64,000 nt of DNA from the NCBI GenBank assembly GCA_021801235.1, contig JAJYYG010000138.1:1-64000 (forward strand). Reading direction: 5' to 3'. Below are positions 55,997 through 63,731 of this stretch, piece by piece; positions within the stretch are counted from its first letter, which is position 1, and the number at the start of each line of letters is the position of its first letter. The position numbers were made by a program, and so were the translations under genes. The notes under the pieces were generated by a model that saw nothing but the letters and a program-made list of their open reading frames with translations, had not been told where the DNA came from and searched no databases. Origin of the DNA: Actinomycetes bacterium (lineage in GTDB: Bacteria > Actinomycetota > Acidimicrobiia > Acidimicrobiales > RAAP-2).

Positions 55997-56908
55997 TCAG
56001 CCCGCGGCCGCTCCGAACCCGGCGTTGTCCACCACCGCCCGGCTGAACGGACGGGCCAGGGCGCGCAGCTCGGCGCACCCCTCCTCGCCGAGCGCCTCGT
56101 ACGGGAACACGGCCAGACGGTCGGTCTCGTCCTCCACGCGCTGACGGGCGGCCCGCCCGGCCTCGTTGAGGGGCGGGGGAGCGCCGGCACCGGCGGACGC
56201 GGCCCCGTCCGGAGGCGCGTCCTCGAGCCATCCCCGGACACGGACCCGCTCGACCCCGGCCTCCCACTCCCCGTCCGACCATCCCCGGGAGCTCCTGAGG
56301 AAGCCCATCGGGACCTCGCCGGAGGCGACGTGGACGACGAGCGCCTCGACCGGGTCGAGCCCGGCCACGGTGAGGGCGGCGAGGTGGCCGTCGCCCCGGA
56401 ACTCGCGCAGGCAGCTCTGTGCGTGCCACAGCACGAGGTGCGCCGCCTCGGGCCAGGCCAGACCGGCATGCCCCGCGAACAGCGGCCGTCCGGCCGGTCG
56501 CTCCGACGCCCGTTCGGCGGCGGCGCGGGCCAGCTCGGCGGCACGCGCCATCTCCGGCGACCCCACGGCGTCCCCGAGGAGGCGTCGCAGGGCGCGGTCG
56601 GCGGCCTGCCGTCGGGCATCGAGGATCGCTTCGGGCGGGGCGGTCCGCCACGCGTCGGGGAGCACGGCACGTACCAGGCGCGGGTGGAAGTTGAAGAAGG
56701 TGGCGATCACCGTCTCGGCGCCGACCGCACCCATCGGTGCGGACCGGGAGGCGAAGTACCCGGCTTCCGGCCGGAGGCCCAGGGCCGCGTAGGCCTCGGC
56801 GGCCTCGGGGGCGAAGTAGATCATCCCGTGCAGCGGTTCCACCGTGCGCCACGTCTTCCGTGCGGTGGTGGGAGCGACCGGGGAGGGCGGGACGTCGGCG
56901 GGGGGCAT
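55997..56908 (-). CDS. HTH_67 / SCO6745-family protein
   Basis: A 303-residue, mostly helical cytoplasmic protein. RKTWRTVEPLHGMIYFAPEAAEAYAALGLRPEAGYFASRSAPMGAVGAETVIATFFNFHPRLV is the conserved N-terminal block of the SCO6745 (SalK-like, HTH_67) family common in actinobacteria, and the C-terminus FPYEALGEEGCAELRALARPFSRAVV is its usual end. A winged-helix-like fold suggests regulatory or accessory function, which is not established. ATG 56908 lies 5 bases after TACGCT. Divergent from the NfeD-SPFH pair. Confidence 0.8.
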   Translation of the reverse strand: MPPADVPPSPVAPTTARKTWRTVEPLHGMIYFAPEAAEAYAALGLRPEAGYFASRSAPMGAVGAETVIATFFNFHPRLVRAVLPDAWRTAPPEAILDARRQAADRALRRLLGDAVGSPEMARAAELARAAAERASERPAGRPLFAGHAGLAWPEAAHLVLWHAQSCLREFRGDGHLAALTVAGLDPVEALVVHVASGEVPMGFLRSSRGWSDGEWEAGVERVRVRGWLEDAPPDGAASAGAGAPPPLNEAGRAARQRVEDETDRLAVFPYEALGEEGCAELRALARPFSRAVVDNAGFGAAAG

Positions 56909-56913
56909 GGTCG

Positions 56914-56919
56914 AGCGTA
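56914..56919 (-). promoter_or_regulatory. -10 hexamer TACGCT for the HTH_67 gene
   Basis: TACGCT on the minus strand, 5 bases before ATG 56908. Confidence 0.5.
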
Positions 56920-57003
56920 ACCCGGCCGGCCGGCACGACCGGGCCACGACCCCGGCCCGGGGCACCCGTGTGCGGTCCGTGCCGTCTCCGGAGGCAGGTC
57001 CCG

Positions 57004-57009
57004 TACAGT
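57004..57009 (+). promoter_or_regulatory. -10 hexamer TACAGT for the NfeD-SPFH pair
   Basis: TACAGT with a leader of about 45 nt to ATG 57061, which has a GGAG ribosome site 7 bases upstream. Confidence 0.5.
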
Positions 57010-57060
57010 GAGGGGGCGGACCCTGGCATCCGGGCCGCACAGTCGAGCACGGAGCGGTCG

Positions 57061-57273
57061 ATGCTGAACGGTGTGTCGGGAATGGTCGGGGAGTCGGCGG
57101 TGGTCACCAAGCCGGTGGGCGCGCGCCACGATCCCGGAGCGGTGCGGGCCCGCGGCGAGGAGTGGTACGCGGTGTCGCTCTTCCCCGGCACGACCATCGA
57201 GGTGGGGGCCACCGTCGTGGTGGCCGACGTCGATCGGGGTCTGCTCGTCGTCTACCCCGAGAGCACCGGATAG
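57061..57273 (+). CDS. Minimal NfeD-like OB-fold protein
   Basis: A 70-residue protein consisting only of the NfeD C-terminal OB-fold: SGMVGESAVVTKPVG, VRARGEEWYAVSLFPGTTIEVGATVVVADVDRGLLVVYPE. The membrane helices and protease domain of larger NfeD proteins are missing. NfeD proteins work with SPFH (stomatin/flotillin) partners in membrane microdomains, and the next gene, 111 bp downstream, is such a partner. ATG 57061 has no in-frame alternative upstream that fits the fold. Confidence 0.8.
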   Translation: MLNGVSGMVGESAVVTKPVGARHDPGAVRARGEEWYAVSLFPGTTIEVGATVVVADVDRGLLVVYPESTG

Positions 57274-57384
57274 CGCCCGGGGACGGCTCCCGCTCTCGCC
57301 ACGGAACGCGGGGTCCCGGCCGGCGACGACCGGATGGCGCCCGGCGTTGTGTGCAACAGTGGCCCCCGGAGAGAGGTGGTCACC

Positions 57385-58425
57385 ATGCTCGTGGGTACCA
57401 GCAGCAGCGCCACGGTCGGCGGCATCGTCGTCGCCGTGGTAGTGGTGGGGGTGGTCTTCGTCTTCTTGAAGTCGGGGCTCAAGGTCGTCCAGCAGGGGAG
57501 CGTCGGCGTCGTCAAGCGGTTCGGACAGTTCCGGGTGATCCACCAGCCCGGCCTGCACCTGCTGATCCCGTTCGCCGACCGGATGGACAAGGTCGACATC
57601 CGCGAGTTCCCCCACACCGGGGACCAGCAGGCGGTCATCACCCAGGACAACGTCTCCCTCTGGGTGAGCGCCACGATCTTCTGCCAGGTGACCGACGTCA
57701 AGCTCGCCCTCTTCGAGGTGGACGACTACTCGCTCGCCATCGACCAGATGTCCCGCACCGCGCTGCGGGCGGTCTTCGGAGAGCTCACCCTCGACCAGTC
57801 CCTCTCCGAACGGGAGACCATCAACACGAAGATGCAGGACCACATGGCCGAGGCCACCCTGAAGTGGGGGGTTCGGCTGAACCGGATCGAGATCCTCGAC
57901 ATCACGCCGCCGGCCAACGTGCTGCAGGCGATGTCGGAGCAGAAGGAGGCCGAACAGCACAAGCGGGCGGCCATCTTGAAGTCGGAGGGTGACCAGCAGT
58001 CGGCCATCAACAGCGCGCAGGGACGCAAGCAGGCGGCGGTGTTGGAGGCGGAGGGCCAGAAGCAGGCAGCCATCCTGGCGGCCGAGGGCCAGAAGCAGGT
58101 GCTCGAGCTGCGCGCGGACGGAGAGAAGCGCGCCGCCCAGCTGCGCGGCGAGGGGGAGGCGGCCGCCCTCGACGCCATCGACACATCGGTCATCCGGCCC
58201 AACACGCTGGCGGTGATGCAGCTCCGCGCGCTCAAGGACGTCGCCACCTCGCCGAACGCGAAGATCGTCGTGCCCTACGAGGCGGCCGGCCTGGTGGGCG
58301 CCGCTCAGGTGCTGGTCTCCGCCCTCAACGACTCCGGAGGGGACCGGGGACCGACCGCCAACGGCCGGGGTCCGTCCACCGTCCCGGACGCGGTCCCGCC
58401 CCCGCCGGGCTACCCCGGGAACTGA
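57385..58425 (+). CDS. SPFH/band 7 (stomatin/flotillin-like) membrane protein
   Basis: A 346-residue protein: one N-terminal membrane helix (about 8-27), KVVQQGSVGVVKRFGQFRVIHQPGLHLLIPFADRMDKVDIRE starting the SPFH domain, and a coiled-coil stretch of repeated EGxKQAAxLxAEGQKQ units (about 190-260) typical of oligomerising stomatins. A Pro/Gly tail ends it. It probably forms ring-like assemblies with the NfeD-like OB protein just upstream. ATG 57385 directly precedes the membrane helix. Confidence 0.9.
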   Translation: MLVGTSSSATVGGIVVAVVVVGVVFVFLKSGLKVVQQGSVGVVKRFGQFRVIHQPGLHLLIPFADRMDKVDIREFPHTGDQQAVITQDNVSLWVSATIFCQVTDVKLALFEVDDYSLAIDQMSRTALRAVFGELTLDQSLSERETINTKMQDHMAEATLKWGVRLNRIEILDITPPANVLQAMSEQKEAEQHKRAAILKSEGDQQSAINSAQGRKQAAVLEAEGQKQAAILAAEGQKQVLELRADGEKRAAQLRGEGEAAALDAIDTSVIRPNTLAVMQLRALKDVATSPNAKIVVPYEAAGLVGAAQVLVSALNDSGGDRGPTANGRGPSTVPDAVPPPPGYPGN

Positions 58426-58428
58426 CCT

Positions 58429-58446
58429 GGCACGCCGGCCGGTGCC
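58429..58446. terminator. Hairpin between convergent SPFH and ABC-F genes
   Basis: GGCAC (58429-58433) pairs with GTGCC (58442-58446) around GCCGGCCG in a 23-bp gap between two convergent stops. Confidence 0.4.
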
Positions 58447-58448
58447 GG

Positions 58449-60047
58449 CTACTTCATCTCCACCAGGTCGAGCTCTTCCTCGTCCCAGTGGGTGAAGCGC
58501 TCGTCGGGGAGCTTCAGGCTGTGGGTGGGGGCGAGCGCTTCGACGAACGAGCGGTCGTGGCTCACCACCACGATGGTGCCGGGCCAATGGCTCAACATCT
58601 TCCCCACCGCCTCGATGGAGGTGGGGTCGAGGTTGTTGGTCGGTTCGTCGAGGAGCAGCACGTTGGCCTGTCCGGCGGCCAGCATGGCCAGCCCGAGCTT
58701 GGCCCGTTCCCCACCTGACAGCGTCCCCGGCATCTGGTAGGCAGCCTTACCGGCGATCCCGAACGAGCCGAGGAGGGATCGCCGTTCCGTCTCGGTGGTG
58801 AGGATGGTGTCGTCGATGTTGTCGAGGACGGAGACGGACAGGTCGACCTGCTCGTGCTCCTGGGCGAAGTAGCCGATGGAGACGTTCGCACCGAGCTCGA
58901 CGGTTCCGCCGGTCGGCGACTGCACACCCGCCAGGCAACGGAGCAGGCTCGACTTCCCGGCCCCGTTTCGCCCGATGATGACCACCCGGTCCCCCCGGCG
59001 ACAGTGGAACTCGACCTCCCGGAGCACGGTGGTGGCGCCGTAGCGGACGGAGAGGCCGTTGGCCCGGATCGGCACCTCCGCCGACCGCCGCGGCGTCGGG
59101 AGCCGGAAGGTGCTCTTGCGCTCGCGGGCGTGGACCTCGGTCTTGGACGTCTCGAGCCGCTCCACCCGCTTGTCGATCGACTTGGCCACCCGGGCCCGGC
59201 GGTTGGTGCTGCCGCGCATGGAGTCGGCCAGCGTGGACAGGCGCTTGATCTCGCGGCCCTCCAGTTCGGCGGCCCGCTCGCGCTGGGTCTGGTCGGCCTC
59301 GAGCTGGACCATGTAGGACGAGTAGGTGCCCTTGAACTCGTGGAGCCGGCCCCCCGAGAGGTGGAGCACCTTGTTGATCGAGCGGTCCAACAGCTTCAGA
59401 TCGTGGGAGACGACGAGGATGGCACCGGGGAACCGCTCGAGCTCGTCCATCAACCACCGTTTGGCCGGGAGGTCGAGATGGTTGGTCGGCTCGTCGAGGA
59501 TCATGGTGTCCGGGCCCTGGAAGAGGATGCGGATCAGGTCGACCCGACGACGTTGGCCTCCGGAGAGGCTGTCGATGTCCTCCAGCAGGAGCTCCTCGCG
59601 CAGGCCCAGCCCGTCGGCCAACCTGGCCATCGTGGCCTCGGCCTCGTAGCCCCCGTTCTCGCGGAACTGCTCCTCGAGATCGGAGAAGAGCTCGATGTTC
59701 TCGGCGCTCGGGTCCTTGGCCATCTGGTCGCGGGCCTTGTTCAGGGCATCGTCGAGCACGTCGAGCCCGCGGGCGGACAGGACGTGGGAGAAGCCGTTCG
59801 GATCGAGCCCGAGCCCGTTCGGGACCGGTACCTGGGGGAGGTAGCTGTACGTGCCGCGGATCCGGGCGTTGCCGGTGTGGCGGACGTTCGGGGCGGGCTC
59901 GTCGATGACCACCGAGATGAACGTCGACTTGCCCGTTCCGTTGCGGCCGACCAGCCCCACCTTCTCGCCCGCCCCCACCACGAACGACGCGTCGCTGAGC
60001 AGGGTGCGGTCGCCGATCTCGATGGTGAGGGAGGAGCCGACGATCAT
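58449..60047 (-). CDS. ABC-F family ATPase
   Basis: A 532-residue soluble protein with two ABC domains joined by a charged linker and no membrane part. Domain 1: VGRNGTGKSTF, LSGGQRRRVDLIRIL, MILDEPTNHLDL and VSHDLKLLDR; linker about 240-330 rich in Arg/Glu (SSYMVQLEADQTQRERAAELEGREIKRLSTLADSMRGSTNRRARVAKS region); domain 2: IIGRNGAGKSSLLRCL, LSGGERAKLGLAML, LLLDEPTNNLDP and VSHDRSFVE. Such proteins bind the ribosomal E site and act in translation or antibiotic protection. ATG 60047 is followed by the core directly. Confidence 0.92.
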   Translation of the reverse strand: MIVGSSLTIEIGDRTLLSDASFVVGAGEKVGLVGRNGTGKSTFISVVIDEPAPNVRHTGNARIRGTYSYLPQVPVPNGLGLDPNGFSHVLSARGLDVLDDALNKARDQMAKDPSAENIELFSDLEEQFRENGGYEAEATMARLADGLGLREELLLEDIDSLSGGQRRRVDLIRILFQGPDTMILDEPTNHLDLPAKRWLMDELERFPGAILVVSHDLKLLDRSINKVLHLSGGRLHEFKGTYSSYMVQLEADQTQRERAAELEGREIKRLSTLADSMRGSTNRRARVAKSIDKRVERLETSKTEVHARERKSTFRLPTPRRSAEVPIRANGLSVRYGATTVLREVEFHCRRGDRVVIIGRNGAGKSSLLRCLAGVQSPTGGTVELGANVSIGYFAQEHEQVDLSVSVLDNIDDTILTTETERRSLLGSFGIAGKAAYQMPGTLSGGERAKLGLAMLAAGQANVLLLDEPTNNLDPTSIEAVGKMLSHWPGTIVVVSHDRSFVEALAPTHSLKLPDERFTHWDEEELDLVEMK

Positions 60048-60138
60048 GGTGGTGGGGACCGGCGGGCGCGGAGGGCACCCACGGACCCCCAGTCTCCCAC
60101 ACCGTCCGGGCCGGGCCGGAATGGAGCGCTGGCCGCGG

Positions 60139-61317
60139 TCACCCTCCCGAGACCAGGGCGTCGGCCCCCACGGGTGGGGTCGGGTCGTCCACGGCGTCGA
60201 GCCAGCCGGCCGGGAGCTGCACCGGGCGGGGGCCGTTGGTGTGCCCCCGGGCCATGCGTCCCGCCCCGGGAGGGAAGCCGGTGTGGGGGTCGAGCCGCCC
60301 GAGCGCGGCGTCGAGATCGTCCATCGTCGAGACGAGGGCGAGTGCCCGCCGGGCGGCGGGCCCGACCGGGAAGCCGGTGACGTACCAGCTGGTGTGCTTG
60401 CGGAATTGGCGGATCCCGCTCTCCTCGCCCAACGCGTCGACCAGGAGGCAGGCGTGGGTGCGCATCACGCGGGCGACCTGGCCGAGGGTCGGCGGTTCCG
60501 GCAGGGGGCGCCCGGCGAACGCCGCGGCCAGCTCGCCGAACAGCCAGGGGCGGCCCAGGCAGCCCCGTCCGACCACCACCCCGTCGCACCCGGTGGCGTC
60601 CATCATGGCGAGCGCGTCGCCGGCCTCCCAGATGTCCCCGTTGCCGAGCACCGGGATGGACCGGACCGCTTCCTTCAGCGCGGCGATCGCCCGCCAGTCG
60701 GCGTGGCCGGAGTAGAGCTGCTCCGCCGTCCGCGCGTGGAGGGCGACCGCCGCGGCCCCGGCGGCCTCGGCGATGCGCCCGGTGTCGAGGAAGGTGGTGT
60801 GCTCGGCGTCCACGCCGATGCGGAACTTGGCGGTCACCGGCACCGCACCGGCGGCGTCGACGGCGGCGGTGATGACCGCAGCGAGCAGGGTGCGGTGGAC
60901 CGGCAGGGCCGCGCCGCCGCCCCGGCGGGTGACCTTGGCAGCCGGGCAGCCGAAGTTGAGGTCGATGTGGTCCACGCCGACCTCATCGACCAGCCGGCGG
61001 ACGGCGACGCCCGTCACGGTCGGGTCCACCCCATAGAGCTGCACGCTCCGAACCGGCTCGTCCTCGTCGAACGCCACCATCTGCAGCGTCTTGGCGTTGC
61101 CCTCCACGAGCGCACGGGCGGTGACCATCTCGCTCACGTAGAGGCCGGCGCCGTAGCCCCGGCAGAGCCGGCGGAAGGCGGCCGTGGTGACGCCGGCCAT
61201 CGGAGCGAGGACGACCGGCGGGTCGACGCCGATCGGCCCGATGGAGAGGGCCCGGGCGGTGCCGCTCACCGTGCCCCCGACGGTGCCGCTCACCGTGCCC
61301 ACAGCGGTGCCGCTCAC
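60139..61317 (-). CDS. dusB: tRNA-dihydrouridine synthase B
   Basis: A 392-residue FMN enzyme reducing uridines in tRNA. VLAPMAGVTTAAFRRLCRGYGAGLYVSEMVTARALV, the RSVQLYG strand, DLNFGCPAAKV with the catalytic Cys, ALHARTAEQLYSGHADW and IPVLGNGDIWEAGDALAMM, DGVVVGRGCLGRPWLF are the DusB set. The GTG at 61317 overlaps the maf stop (GTGA), matching the coupling style of this genome; GTG 61269 is equally possible because the first 16 residues come from a 24-bp repeat coding VGTVSGTA units. Only the later start lacks repeat residues. Confidence 0.9.
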   Translation of the reverse strand: MSGTAVGTVSGTVGGTVSGTARALSIGPIGVDPPVVLAPMAGVTTAAFRRLCRGYGAGLYVSEMVTARALVEGNAKTLQMVAFDEDEPVRSVQLYGVDPTVTGVAVRRLVDEVGVDHIDLNFGCPAAKVTRRGGGAALPVHRTLLAAVITAAVDAAGAVPVTAKFRIGVDAEHTTFLDTGRIAEAAGAAAVALHARTAEQLYSGHADWRAIAALKEAVRSIPVLGNGDIWEAGDALAMMDATGCDGVVVGRGCLGRPWLFGELAAAFAGRPLPEPPTLGQVARVMRTHACLLVDALGEESGIRQFRKHTSWYVTGFPVGPAARRALALVSTMDDLDAALGRLDPHTGFPPGAGRMARGHTNGPRPVQLPAGWLDAVDDPTPPVGADALVSGG

Positions 61318-61330
61318 CGTGCCCACAGCG
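61259..61330. repeat. 24-bp tandem repeat x 3 across the maf stop / dusB start
   Basis: Units 61259-61282, 61283-61306 and 61307-61330; the second and third are identical, the first differs at three bases. On the minus strand each has two in-frame GTG codons (V-G-T-V-S-G-T-A), so the array multiplies possible dusB starts. The right-hand unit contains the maf stop. Confidence 0.95.
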
Positions 61331-61910
61331 CTGTGACCGGGATGCCGAGCCGGCGCAGGAGGGTGCGGAACATCGGGAGCGAGAGCCCGATCACGTTGGA
61401 CGGGTCTCCGACGATCCCGTCGATGAACGGGGCCGACCGCCCGTCGAGGGTGAACGCCCCGGCCACCGCCGCCGCCTCGCCGGTGGCGACGTACGCCTCG
61501 AGCTCGGCGTCGTCCGCGTCCCCGAAGCGGACCACCGTGGCGGCCACCGCCGAGACCCGCCCCCCGGTCCGTTCGTCGACCAGACAGTGGCCGGTGTGGA
61601 GGGTCCCCTCCCGCCCCCGCATGGCGCGGAGCCACCGGAGCGCCTCCTCGGCGCTCGACGGCTTGCCGTGACGCCGGCCCTCGAACTCGAGGATCGAATC
61701 GCATCCGACGACCACCGCGTCGCCGTCCGGTCGGGCCACGGCGACGGCCTTGCGCTCCGCGAGGCGCAGGGCCATCGACCCTGCGCCCGCATCGTCCGGG
61801 TCGTCCTCGGGGACGCCGCTCACCACGACGGTCGGAGCGAAGCCCGCGTCCCGGAGGAGCCGGAGGCGGGCGGGGGACCCCGAGGCGAGGACGAGGGAGC
61901 GTTCGGGCAC
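61314..61910 (-). CDS. maf: Maf-family nucleotide pyrophosphatase
   Basis: A 198-residue house-cleaning NTP pyrophosphatase that removes modified nucleotides or dTTP/UTP. SLVLASGSPARLRLLRDAGF (residues 5-24), the conserved DSILEFEGRRHGKPSSAEEALRWLRAMRGREGTLHTG, and FTLDGRSAPFIDGIVGDPSNVIGLSLPMFRTLLRRLG are the Maf domain in order. GTG 61910 lies 6 bases after TACCAT. The stop overlaps the dusB GTG. Near-canonical length. Confidence 0.9.
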   Translation of the reverse strand: MPERSLVLASGSPARLRLLRDAGFAPTVVVSGVPEDDPDDAGAGSMALRLAERKAVAVARPDGDAVVVGCDSILEFEGRRHGKPSSAEEALRWLRAMRGREGTLHTGHCLVDERTGGRVSAVAATVVRFGDADDAELEAYVATGEAAAVAGAFTLDGRSAPFIDGIVGDPSNVIGLSLPMFRTLLRRLGIPVTALWAR

Positions 61911-61916
61911 CCCCCG

Positions 61917-61922
61917 ATGGTA
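61917..61922 (-). promoter_or_regulatory. -10 hexamer TACCAT for maf-dusB
   Basis: TACCAT on the minus strand, 6 bases before GTG 61910; leaderless arrangement. Confidence 0.6.
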
Positions 61923-61967
61923 GGGGGTGCGCCGGGGTCCGGTGTCGGCACGCGGCCGGGCGCCGGC

Positions 61968-62033
61968 GGGTTGGCGCCGGGTCGGCCGCGGGTTGGCGCC
62001 GGCCCGGCCGCGGGTTGGCGCCGGCCCGGCGAC
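61968..62033. repeat. 22-bp tandem repeat x 3
   Basis: Three units of 22 bp beginning GGGTTGGCGCCGG at 61968, 61990 and 62012, with small differences at the unit ends, in the divergent maf/DUF3039 gap. Each contains the palindrome GGCGCC. Confidence 0.9.
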
Positions 62034-62049
62034 GCGCGATCCTGGGGGG

Positions 62050-62331
62050 ATGACCGAGTCCGGAACGACCGTCGCCCCCCGCCTGTCCGACCCCCAACTC
62101 GACGGGGACCACGACCGGATGGCCCACATCGTCCTCGAGGGGTTCCGATCGGACGAGGGGGACTTCGTGTCGGCCGGCCCCTCGGTGGTGGAGGGGATGG
62201 TGAACGGCACGGCCGTCAGGGCCCTGTGCGGCAAGGTCTGGGTGCCCGGTCGCGACCCGAAGCGGTACGGGGTCTGCCCGACGTGCAAGGAGATCGCCGA
62301 GAGCAGGGGGTGGAGGGTCCCGGCGGGCTGA
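62050..62331 (+). CDS. DUF3039 small zinc-ribbon-like protein
   Basis: A 93-residue protein of the actinobacterial DUF3039 family: HIVLEGF, VRALCGKVWVPGRDPKRYGVCPTCKEIAES. Three cysteines (ALCGK and CPTC) with a His upstream could bind zinc. Function unknown; the family is conserved in actinobacteria and often beside Maf or tRNA-modification genes. ATG 62050 is the only start near the conserved part. Confidence 0.85.
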   Translation: MTESGTTVAPRLSDPQLDGDHDRMAHIVLEGFRSDEGDFVSAGPSVVEGMVNGTAVRALCGKVWVPGRDPKRYGVCPTCKEIAESRGWRVPAG

Positions 62332-62396
62332 GCTCCGTCCGAGCGCCGTCGCACCTCCTCCGGCGGCGGGCCCCCGACCGGGACGCCCCTCTGGCG

Positions 62397-62468
62397 GTGC
62401 CGGTGCCTATCGTGGTGCCGGTGCCTATCGTGGTGCCGGTGCCTATCGTGGTGCCGGTGCCTATCGTG
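62397..62468 (+). repeat. 18-bp tandem repeat x 4 carrying TATCGT -10 elements
   Basis: Four exact copies of GTGCCGGTGCCTATCGTG. Each contains TATCGT, and the last (62462-62467) lies 6 bases before ATG 62474, so the final copy is a leaderless -10 element. The other three repeat the same hexamer at 18-bp steps upstream. Confidence 0.97.
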
Positions 62469-62473
62469 GTCCG

Positions 62474-62941
62474 ATGGCATCCTCCCCGGTCATCGGGTAC
62501 CGCCGGGAGTTCCACTTCCCCGACCCACCCGAGGTGGTCTGGGCGGCCGTCGAGGAGGTGGACCGGTTCGAGGAGTGGTGGCTCTGGCTGCACGAGTTCC
62601 GGCTCGACGGCCCAGGTCTGGTGGACGGTGCGGTCCTCCGCGGCGTGGTGGCGCCTCCGCTCCCGTACCGGATGCGGATCGAAGTGGAGCTGGTCCGCTG
62701 CGACCGCCCCAGCCGTGTCGACGCGTTGATCCGCGGCGACCTCGAGGGACACGGCGAGCTCCGGCTCCATCCGGACAGGTCCGGCACCCGGGCCGAGGTC
62801 TCTTGGGAGATCGAGATGATGCAGCGTCCGATGCGCATCGCCAGCCGGTTCGCCCTTCCGATGCTGCGTTGGGGTCACGACCGGGTGGTCGAGATGACGG
62901 TGGCCGGGTTCCGTCACCGGATGGAGCCGGGCGGCCGTTGA
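62474..62941 (+). CDS. SRPBCC/START-fold protein
   Basis: A 155-residue protein with a START-like ligand cavity: YRREFHFPDPPEVVWAAVEEVDRFEEWWLWLHEF at the N-terminus, a central pair of strands VEVEL-like RIEVELVRCDRPSRVDALIRGDLEGHGEL, and WEIEMMQRPMRIASRFALPMLRWGHDRVVEMTVAGFRHRM as the long C-terminal helix. These polyketide-cyclase/dehydrase-like proteins bind small lipophilic molecules; the ligand is unknown. It starts directly behind the TATCGT repeat array. Confidence 0.85.
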   Translation: MASSPVIGYRREFHFPDPPEVVWAAVEEVDRFEEWWLWLHEFRLDGPGLVDGAVLRGVVAPPLPYRMRIEVELVRCDRPSRVDALIRGDLEGHGELRLHPDRSGTRAEVSWEIEMMQRPMRIASRFALPMLRWGHDRVVEMTVAGFRHRMEPGGR

Positions 62942-62981
62942 GGGCGGCGGTCGGCACGACCGCGCCGGGCCCGCGCGGCGG

Positions 62982-63731
62982 TCAGCTCAGCCGCGCCACG
63001 GCCAGGGCGGCGGCGGTCAGCACGACCGCCCACGCCATGGCCCCGAGTGCCCGTTCGATCGGCGCCAGCAGCACCTCCCGGTCGAGGGAGACGACCCGGC
63101 CGTCGGCCAGGGTGAGGGAGCCTTCGACCCGACCGGTCCGCCTACGGAGCAACCGGGCCGGGGTGCTCAGTCGCCGCTGGGCCAGGGAAAGGGCGAAGGC
63201 GCCACCGGCGGCGATCACCGATGCGGGGGCGAGGCGCCCGTCCTGGGCGACGGCGGCGGTGAGCACGGGGAACGCGCCCCATGCGCCGGCGAAGGTCGCG
63301 TCGTTGTGCAGCGCGCCGCCGAGGAGCTCGAGGTTGTAGGCGACCACCACGACCGGTCCGGCCACCATGAACGGGACGAGACCCCAGCCGACCTGGACGA
63401 CTCCGACCACTCCGAGCCCGACCGCCCCGACCAGGGCGACGACTGCCGACACCACCAGGACCGGCGAAGGGATGCGGGTGCGGAGGGGACGGCCGTGCAG
63501 CTCGTCGAGTGCGTGGGCGGCGATGCCGACGGCGAGGAAGAACGCCAGGACGGCGGCGAGCATCCGGGTCAGGTCGACGTGGGGGACCAGCGAGGCACCG
63601 ATGACCACGTAGGCCAGGTGCCATGCGGTGTAGGGCGGGTGCAGGAGGGTCCACCAGTCCCGCAGACTTCCCGGCGCCGCCGCGTAGAACGCGGGTCGGG
63701 GCTGGGTGGGCGGGGCCGCCCCACCGTCCAC
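62982..63731 (-). CDS. Multipass membrane protein, UbiA-like
   Basis: A 249-residue membrane protein with about six or seven helices. LHPPYTAWHLAYVVIGASLV and FFLAVGIAAHALDELHGRPL contain an acidic ALDEL stretch that resembles the first Asp-rich motif of UbiA prenyltransferases, but the second motif is not convincing, so the assignment is weak. GTG 63731 overlaps the stop of the upstream methyltransferase (TAGTG), giving coupled translation. The pair may belong to quinone or prenyl-lipid metabolism. Confidence 0.65.
   Translation of the reverse strand: MDGGAAPPTQPRPAFYAAAPGSLRDWWTLLHPPYTAWHLAYVVIGASLVPHVDLTRMLAAVLAFFLAVGIAAHALDELHGRPLRTRIPSPVLVVSAVVALVGAVGLGVVGVVQVGWGLVPFMVAGPVVVVAYNLELLGGALHNDATFAGAWGAFPVLTAAVAQDGRLAPASVIAAGGAFALSLAQRRLSTPARLLRRRTGRVEGSLTLADGRVVSLDREVLLAPIERALGAMAWAVVLTAAALAVARLS

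Noticed and set aside
62397..62468. 18-bp array considered as a CRISPR or transcription-factor iteron set
   Set aside because: No spacers and no replication gene nearby; the embedded TATCGT with start-codon spacing explains it better.
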